A stretch of 64,000 nucleotides of DNA from assembly GCA_963681505.1 (NCBI GenBank), contig OY811976.1:7073467-7137466 (forward strand), written 5' to 3'. Under the pieces are notes generated by a model that had not been told where the DNA came from, did no database searches, and was given only the letters and a program-made list of their open reading frames with translations. A program made the translations under genes and the position numbers. Source of the DNA: Eunapius fragilis (lineage: Eukaryota; Porifera; Demospongiae; Spongillida; Spongillidae). Of this stretch, positions 57,360 through 64,000 are shown piece by piece (positions within the stretch are counted from its first letter, which is position 1; every line of letters starts with the position of its first letter).

Positions 57360-57501
57360 TGTAACGGTTATTGGGAACTGATATTATAATTAATGAGTGC
57401 CAGGCGCATGCGTGTGATTAACCTATATATAGTTTCTGTAACCAGGATTATATGTGTGTTGTATTTCCGCTGCTACATATGAGATGGTAGAGACCGCTAC
57501 A
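57360..57501 (+). repeat. 3' LTR
   Basis: 142 bases, identical to the 5' LTR but for one missing T in GGATTTATATG. Confidence 0.95.
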
Positions 57502-57505
57502 TCAG

Positions 57506-58550
57506 CATTAGAAGACCATAAACGCTTCTTTTCGATTTGGCTATATAAGAGGCAACTGAATATGTCCTTTTCTTCACAACAGTGTTAATGAGGGCTGAAA
57601 GCTTCTTTTGGCTACATTGGTCAAACCCTCTAGGTTGATGTGGTTTCTCAGGAATACAATTTGCAATCACTGAACTTGGAAGCGCTTTTCTTATGAAACA
57701 CTGAACTTGAAGCCATTTTCTATTAAATACAGAACTTGTTGTCATGCATTTTCTTATGAAACACAACACTGTACTTGAAGCCATTTTCTTATGAAACACA
57801 ACACTGAACATGAAGCCATTTTCTTATGAAACACAACACTGAACTTGAAGCCATTTCTTATGAAACATAAATCACTTGGAGAGAGCAGTAGCAACTGTAA
57901 GCTATCATTCATGTGCTTATAAAAGCGATTTAACTGATATAGGATCATGAATAACTAATCATTGGTACAAAAAGTGGTGCCGCCATGGCGGCTCCGGCGG
58001 TCACGGTTCCGTCGCCGCTGAAGAGAACCACTGACGTTTGTAAGAACGTAAATTAACGGTGCTTCAGTTGCACATGTAGTGGCATGGGCACGGGAGGTTA
58101 TTGTATTTCATGTGCTCGGAGTAGCGGGAACCAGGTTGTAGTTGGTTAATGGCGCGAAATGAACGAGAAATGTGCAATTACTTTGCACAGCTGTATCTCC
58201 GTAACGGATCAAGTAAAAATTAACAAACAGGACAAATCGATAGGTACAGGACCCCTCTGCGTATAAACCGAATTTGAAGTTAATTGAGATGTCCTGCCGA
58301 AAGATATGGCCAGTTTGAACCCCAAGGGGTATCGGACGTTGCAACACTGGCACGAAGCTAATGCAAGAGCCCAAAATTTATTTTACCAGAGAGAAATGAC
58401 GTAGTATGAAGTCTTGAAAATAGGAAGTGAATAGCATTTACGTACGGTTCGGGAGATGTAGCGATTTCAAAGTGAATCATTTTTATAACTTATATATCTA
58501 AACGTGATACGCCAGTTTCGCGTGAACTGTCCCAATTATATATATATATA
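57506..58550. repeat. 37-base minisatellite (57676-57870) in gene-free DNA
   Basis: Four to five units of GAAGCCATTTTCTTATGAAA plus CACAACACTGAAC lie at 57676-57870. The rest to 58550 shows no gene or repeat partner. Confidence 0.7.
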
Positions 58551-58553
58551 TAC

Positions 58554-58834
58554 AAGTAATAAAAACATTCTCTACATGAGAAGGTTGGTGGTATATAGGA
58601 ATCAAAGGTGATGGTGGTGTAAAAAGCAAGGGAACAAGGCTTCTGATTGAAAAAGAAAAATGAAATAGACCTATATTAGCAGCATGTTGTCATATTTAAA
58701 TGTGTGTGCTAATATAGGTCTATTTCATTTTTCCTTTTCAATCAGAAGCCTTGTTCCCTTGCTTTTTACACCACCATCACCTTTGATTCCTATATACCAC
58801 CAACCTTCTCATGTAGAGAATGTTTTTATTACTT
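58554..58834. mobile_element. Palindromic hairpin MITE, family H, copy 3
   Basis: Nearly perfect arms of about 130 bases (AAGTAATAAAAACATTCTCT outward, AGACCTATATTAGCA inward) with a loop of about 22 bases. Confidence 0.88.
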
Positions 58835-59465
58835 GTTTCCTAAATTTTTCTGGTGGATTTGGTATTGTATTTAGTTCTTGAAACGCACAGAATCAGGTAG
58901 CATAAACGTCAACTTGCGCGATCATGAAAGGTTTATTTTAGAATCTGCAATTCTGTTGAGGTGTGTACCAAATAATACACTAATCCCCAGACTATCTCCA
59001 TTGAGGAGCAAAGGATTGATAAAGGTTAAAAGTGAAGCCATGTAATACATAGCATACATGTACTCTAAGTAAACTGATCTCATGCTATAATCAGATAAAC
59101 CATGCACCACAATACATGACCAAATTGACGTAAGCAACTTTGGCGTTATACACACATTTCAAACAGCGCATATTACTATAAAACAGAGAGACGCAGTATC
59201 TACCGCTGTAACTAAACTATTCATTCCATTTTAGCGATATACCATGCATGCTCATGATCTATCGATCCAACATTTATCGATGCCGTAACGTACCTTTGGG
59301 TGGTCGTTTTGTTGTTCCTTTCGGTACCGCGCTTGACATACGCACGTTTTGCAGTATCTGGATTTAGATGCTCGAGTGGAATGACTGGAATCAGACTTGT
59401 CCTTGAGATTGTATGGTAAAACCATCGAATTTGATTTATATTATACTGGTGCGTCATGAACATTG
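58554..59465. repeat. Direct repeat R4, copy 1
   Basis: Matches 63101-64000 in the same orientation, hairpin included. 58920-59330 is also similar, in reverse orientation, to about 61980-62430. Minus-strand frames (58922-59155, 59221-59463) recur in the copies, but I do not recognise them and the homology does not respect frame. Confidence 0.8.
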
Positions 59466-59905
59466 CGATAGCTGATGTAATGTGCTATTTTTAGCTCAAC
59501 ACCAAATAAGGTACAACTAGCTTCAGCTAATTGCCCGATCGGTTAGGCGTCTAACAGATACCTGAAGATAACATGCGGACACATCCTGAAGCGATTGGTA
59601 CACATGGCGTGCTTTACAAACGTTCCTGTCGTGAGCTATGCTATCCCGAAGGAAGAATAAGAAGCCGACGGAGGAGAAATTTAGGTGGGACTGGGTACGG
59701 ACGATGGGGACGAGTATGTTTGTTCTCTACAAGTACACCGTCTTATGACACAGATATAACGCAGAACTGTTCTCCTTTTTGATTTTGCTCGATTGCCACT
59801 AAGAGCGAAGTGACCCGACTCTTGGCTGTCCCGCTAGATGCGAGTGGCGTTTTTAATGACATTCATGATACTGCAGGATTCCTATATGGAACCTACTCGC
59901 GTAGG
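59466..59905. repeat. Inverted arm I, left
   Basis: Inverse of 61108-61583. The inner end is the perfect palindrome-like GGAACCTACTCGCGTAGGTTCC. A related copy lies at 20520-20870. Confidence 0.85.
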
Positions 59906-59944
59906 TTCCGATATATTATATATATCATTATTATATATATATAT

Positions 59945-60697
59945 ATTATATATATATATATATATTACTAAAATGCATAATATCCGTAATTCCTTGTTTG
60001 CTGTCTTCAAATCCTACATCATCAATTTTATTTTTATTAAATTTTTATATCTTGTTACACGAGCGCTTCTCTTGAGGGGCACAATATGTTCTCAGCCCAT
60101 CCGCAGTTGCGCTACTTCCTAACATCAGTGACATGCAGCCTCCATCAACTTGCACGTCGAGGCTCTCCACGCATTACTCTTCACCCTTAACTTATGTCTG
60201 CGTGCTGACTAGCTTACAGAACGCAGAAGACCATTCACCATACAGCTATAGTGGTAACAGCGCGCAGCTACAATATATGTACAACGCTTATTAACTATAT
60301 ACATAACAATGACTACCATCATATAACTTATCTCATGCACATACCTTATTCGAAGAAGATAGGCCATCGTGCAAGTAGAAAATCACTAGCGTCGCCCAAA
60401 TAAAAGCTACAATGCAGCACTTAACTGCGATGTCAATATATCGTCCACCGATCATTCTGCAAACACATGCAATATGTTCAGAAGTGCATCAGTGTATGTA
60501 TATATATGTGGCTATGGGATGTTACTAATAATTATGCGGAACGAAACGGCCGGCCGGGAGCATTCAGTTACGCAGACTAAAATGCTGAACGGTATGTACA
60601 CGACATGCAGTGTTGCCGCCGACGATACGCGATAGGTATGTCGATCCCATACTCGACGATTCCCTTGATCTTTAGTGTATCGCGGCAACATTGAAAT
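59945..60697. repeat. Dispersed repeat R2, copy 2
   Basis: Shorter version of 4305-5262, here enclosed by inverted arms and followed directly by satellite. Confidence 0.85.
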
Positions 60698-60699
60698 TA

Positions 60700-61070
60700 T
60701 TCACATATCATCTTCACTGAAGATGGATTGGATGCCACCGCTGTAAGTTTTAAATCAGATCCAGACATTCTGATGACAGTCCCCTGTTCCCACAGGGTAG
60801 ATGTGTACATGTGAGGATGGACAACTCAATGCCACGCGTAGTTCCCAATGCCTGGCCAACTTGTCCAAATGAAATTATTCACATATCATCTTCACTAAAG
60901 ATGGTTGCCACCTCGGTAAGTTCTAAATCAGATCCGGACATTCTGATGCCATTTCCCTGTTTCCCGCACAGGGTAGTTGTGTATGTGTGAGGATGGTGAA
61001 CCCATGCAACGCCACGCATGCATAGTTCCCCAATGCCTGGCCACCTTGTGAGTGAACCCCAAATGAAATA
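60700..61070. repeat. 179-base satellite, two units
   Basis: Starts at about 60712 and 60891 with CTTCACT(g/a)AAGATGG, as at 6834-7200. Confidence 0.8.
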
Positions 61071-61107
61071 TTTATACAAGTAATAAAAACATTTTCTACA
61101 CGAAAAG

Positions 61108-61583
61108 GTTGGTGGTATATCGGAACCTACGCGAGTAGGTTCCATATAGGAATCCAACAGTATCATGAATGTCATTTAAAAATGTCACTCACGTCTAGCG
61201 GGACATTTAAGAATCGGGTCACTTCGCTCTTAGTGGCAATCGAGCGATATCAAAAAGGACAACAGTTCTGCGTTGTATCTGTGTCACAAGACGGTGTACT
61301 TTTAGAGAACAAAAATACTCGTCCCCATCGTCCGTACCCAGTCCCACCTAAAATTTCTCCTCCGTCGGCTTCTAATTCTTCTTCTCCTTCCTTCGGGATA
61401 GTATAACTCACGACAGGAACGTTAACGTTTGTAAAGCACGCCAAGAGTACCAATCGCTTCAGGATGCGTCCGCAGGTTATCGTCGGGTGTCTGTTTGACG
61501 CCTAACTGTTCGGGCAATTAACTAAAGCGAATAGTACCTCATTTGGTATTCGGTTAAAAATACCCAATTACATCAGCTAGCTA
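61108..61583. repeat. Inverted arm I, right
   Basis: Partner of 59466-59905. The inner end is GGAACCTACGCGAGTAGGTTCC (22-base palindrome), preceded by a truncated family H piece (61078-61113). Confidence 0.85.
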
Positions 61584-61589
61584 TTTTTA

Positions 61590-62455
61590 AATGCAATAAT
61601 TTAATAATAGCCACGTGTCGTGGTCGTGATTCAAATTCTTAATATTCCCGCACGCTGTGGAAGAGGTATACGCACGGAATCTAAGAGCCTTTTAGGGTCC
61701 CTACGGCTCCATGTATAAATGCCCAACATATTCAAGGTATCATTTTCTGTATGACGCCTGTGCGTTACTCTCAACTCTATCATTCGTTACGCAGCTTGAA
61801 ATGAAAGCCAAAACTACCATACACGTAAGTACCCGACATTATCGCATATAACTTTTTTGACCGAATTGATTTCTATACTATAGCTTCTTATATAGCATAG
61901 CTTTCGAATTCTGTCGGTGGAACTACATACGCGATCAGATATTACGATATACAGTCTACAGCAGATATATGTGAAGCAAGGGCTTCAATTAGAATGTGTC
62001 TCCCCCACAACAGAAAAAAAAACCCGGCAACAACTAGCCACTCGTACACCTACAGATATGCCAAACGAGTGCAATACAAGACACGACAAGGTGTCAAGCC
62101 TTAGCGCGCTACTGAAGGACAAAGCGACCACCCGAAGGTGCGTTACACCAAGAATGTTGGATCTGGACATAAATTATAGCATGCATAGTGTATCGCTAAA
62201 ATATTTTATGCAACAGTTACAGCGGAAGATTTGCGTCTCTCTCCGTGCTGTTGTTTGAAATATGTGCACGCCTTTCGCTGATAACAATTTCGTAATAATG
62301 TTAATGTGTATTGTGGTGCATAATTTATATCTCATAATAGTGTCAAAGTTGCTGACAACGTATTGTGGCATGGTTTATCTGATAATAGCATGAGATCAGT
62401 GGGTACATGTAATCTTTGTCTGATGTATTATATGGCTTCGCTTGCCAGTAAATCA
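61590..62455. repeat. R4-related DNA, inverted orientation
   Basis: About 61980-62430 resembles the reverse of 58920-59330. An open frame at 61917-62258 has an exon-like end near GAAGGTGCGTTAC, but homology outside the frame is equally good, so no gene is called. Confidence 0.5.
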
Positions 62456-62600
62456 CCTGTTCCAGGCCCAGGTCCAGGAGTCGCTCCACCTGCTCCACAT
62501 CCAGGTCCAGGAGCGGTTCCATGTCCAGCTGCAGGATTAGGTCCACCTGCTCTATATCCTGGATACAGAAGTATACTCTGGTCCAGCAGTATATCCTGAT
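62455..62600. repeat. CCAGGTCCAGGAG minisatellite
   Basis: Short imperfect units around CCAGGTCCAGGA give a Pro/Gly-rich open frame; not a gene. Confidence 0.75.
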
Positions 62601-62816
62601 CCAGGATATACAAGATGACATGCTCCTGGGTTTTATTATAGCTATAAATGAACTTATTGTTTAAATAGTAATACTGTGTGTTTTAATGGTACACCCACAC
62701 CTCAAACAATTGCATGGCCACGAGATTCTAAAATACAACTGTCATTTGACATTCTTGCTACATGGTTACGTTTCAAGAACTAAATACAATACTAAATCCA
62801 CCAAAAAATGTAGGAA

Positions 62817-63100
62817 ACAAGTGATAAAAACATTCTCTATGCGAGAAGGTTGGTGGCATATAGGAATCATAGGCGGTGGTGGTGTAAATAGCAAGGGAAC
62901 AAGGGTTGTGATTGAAAAGGAAAAATGAAATAGACCTATATTAGCAGCATGTTATCATGTTTAACTGTGTGTGCTAATATAGGTCTATTTCATTTTTCCT
63001 TTTCAATAACAACCCTTGTTCCCTTGCTTTTTACACCACCATCGCCTTTGATTCCTATATACCACCAACCTTCTCGCATAGAGAATGTTTTTATCACTTG
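62817..63100. mobile_element. Palindromic hairpin MITE, family H, copy 4
   Basis: Arms pair from ACAAGTGATAAAAACATTCT to its inverse, with loop near 62955. Homology with other copies continues left to about 62768 (inverse of the right flank of copy 3). Confidence 0.88.
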
Positions 63101-63338
63101 TAGGAATCAAAGGTGATGGTGGTGTAAAAAGCAATAGAACAAGGCTTCTGATTGAAAAAGAAAAATGAAATAGACCTATATTAGCAGCATGTTGTCATAT
63201 TTAAATGTGCGTGCTAATACAAGTATTTCATTTTTCCTTTTCAATCAGAAGCCTTGTTCCCTTGCTTTTTACACCACCATCACCTTTGATTCCTAAATAC
63301 CACCAACCTTCTCGTGTAGAGAATGTTTTTATTACTTG
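63101..63338. mobile_element. Palindromic hairpin MITE, family H, copy 5 (left end clipped)
   Basis: Directly abuts copy 4. The left arm lacks its first 35 bases or so; the right arm is complete. Confidence 0.82.
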
Positions 63339-64000
63339 TTTCCTAAATTTTTCTGGTGGATTTGGTATTGTATTTAGTTCTTTGTATTTAGTTCTTGAAA
63401 CGCATAGAATCAGGTAGCATAAACGTCAACTTGCGCGATCATGACAGGTTTATTTTAGAATCTGCAATTCTGTTGAGGTGTGTACCAAATATTACACTAG
63501 TCCCCAGACTATCTCCATTGAGGAGCAAAGGATTGATAAAGGTTAAAAGCGAAGCCATGTAATACATAGGATAAATGTACTCTAAGTAAACTGATCTAAC
63601 GCTATAATCAGATAAACCATGCACCACAATACATGACCAAATTGACGTAAGCAACTTTGGCGTTATACACACATTTCAAGCAGCGCATATTACTATAAAA
63701 CAGAGAGACGCAGTATCTACCGCTGTAACTAAACTATTCGTTCCATTTTAGCGATATACCATGCATGCTCATAATTTATCGATCCAACATTTATCGATGC
63801 CGTAACGTACCTTTGGGTGGTCGTTTTGTTGTTCCTTTTGGTACCGCGCTTGACATACGCACGTTTTGCAGATCTGGCAGTAGAGTCTATCTGGATTTTA
63901 GATGCTCGAGTGGAATCAGACTTGTCCTTGAGATTGTATGGTAAAACCATCGAATTTGATAACGCTGGTTATATTATACTGGTGCGTCATGAACATTGCG
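63101..64000. repeat. Direct repeat R4, copy 2 (cut by window)
   Basis: Second copy of 58554-59465 with small indels (for example a 17-base duplication near 63365). It runs off the window. Confidence 0.8.

Larger units (their letters stand above)
52326..57501 (+). mobile_element. Ty3/gypsy LTR retrotransposon, near complete
   Basis: Two LTRs of 143 and 142 bases (TGTAACGG ... CGCTACA) differ by one T. The element is flanked by TCAG at 52322-52325 and 57502-57505 (ATCAG if the last A is counted in the target). It has a tRNA-Leu-type primer site, gag, protease-RT-RNase H-integrase order, and a purine tract (AAGGGGGAG) before the 3' LTR. The integrase after RNase H places it in Ty3/gypsy. Near-identical LTRs mean a recent insertion, although three frame breaks are present. 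Confidence 0.95.

Noticed and set aside
62363..62613. Collagen-like Pro/Gly frame
   Set aside because: Produced by the CCAGGTCCAGGAG minisatellite; no collagen Gly-X-Y regularity beyond it.

Overview
The window looks like animal DNA, most likely from a sponge. It is AT-rich and packed with repeats. Its genes have many short introns (about 50-300 bases) with ordinary GT/AG borders. It carries a Frizzled-like seven-helix receptor gene, several BEN-domain gene copies, and animal-type transposons: CACTA, hAT, DIRS, Ty3/gypsy and THAP-bearing TIR elements. The sponge assignment is inference; the sequence directly shows only an animal-type eukaryote. No bacterial operon, rRNA, tRNA or CRISPR array was seen.

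Layout. 0-8.1 kb is a mosaic of dispersed repeats: R1 (second copy at 47.9-49.5 kb) with a TIR element inserted in it, R2 (second copy at 59.9-60.7 kb), the R3 tandem pair, and a 179-base satellite. 8.1-13.2 kb is a large fold-back structure with arms of about 1.37 kb, plus a third partial arm. 14.1-17.9 kb holds two neighbouring BEN-type loci separated by a minisatellite; the second carries a 20-residue protein repeat and a clear BEN domain. 18.6-20.3 kb is a decayed P-loop NTPase gene. 21.5-25.1 kb (minus) is an intact multi-exon CACTA (TNP2/Transposase_21-type) transposase. 26.4-28.6 kb is a third BEN-type locus. 29.4-30.3 kb has a hairpin MITE and a relic of a repeat-rich protein. 30.8-34.2 kb (minus) is a decayed DIRS retrotransposon whose tyrosine recombinase is split by a hAT element with a perfect 8-base target duplication. 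34.2-35.1 kb is a short TIR element with a THAP relic and a SWIM/YqaJ-type relic facing each other. 35.5-38.7 kb (minus) is a second copy of the P-loop gene, split by another hAT element. 40.3-40.8 kb (minus) is the fourth BEN-type locus. 41.5-42.2 kb is a 5' fragment of a second CACTA transposase. 42.6-45.5 kb (minus) is the Frizzled-like gene. 52.3-57.5 kb is a nearly complete, young Ty3/gypsy LTR retrotransposon. 57.5-64 kb is again a repeat mosaic, with palindromic MITEs and a composite inverted repeat.

The only candidate host genes are the Frizzled-like receptor, the BEN-type loci (at least one with an in-frame stop) and perhaps the P-loop family; almost everything else is mobile or tandem repeat. 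The most unusual items are the convergent THAP + SWIM/YqaJ TIR element, AAGAT/CTTGGCC-rich minisatellites next to BEN-type gene tails, an orphan histone-type 3' stem-loop, the fold-back, and homopolymer G/C tracts of 24-38 bases that differ between copies of a repeat. I found no clearly new multi-gene system.
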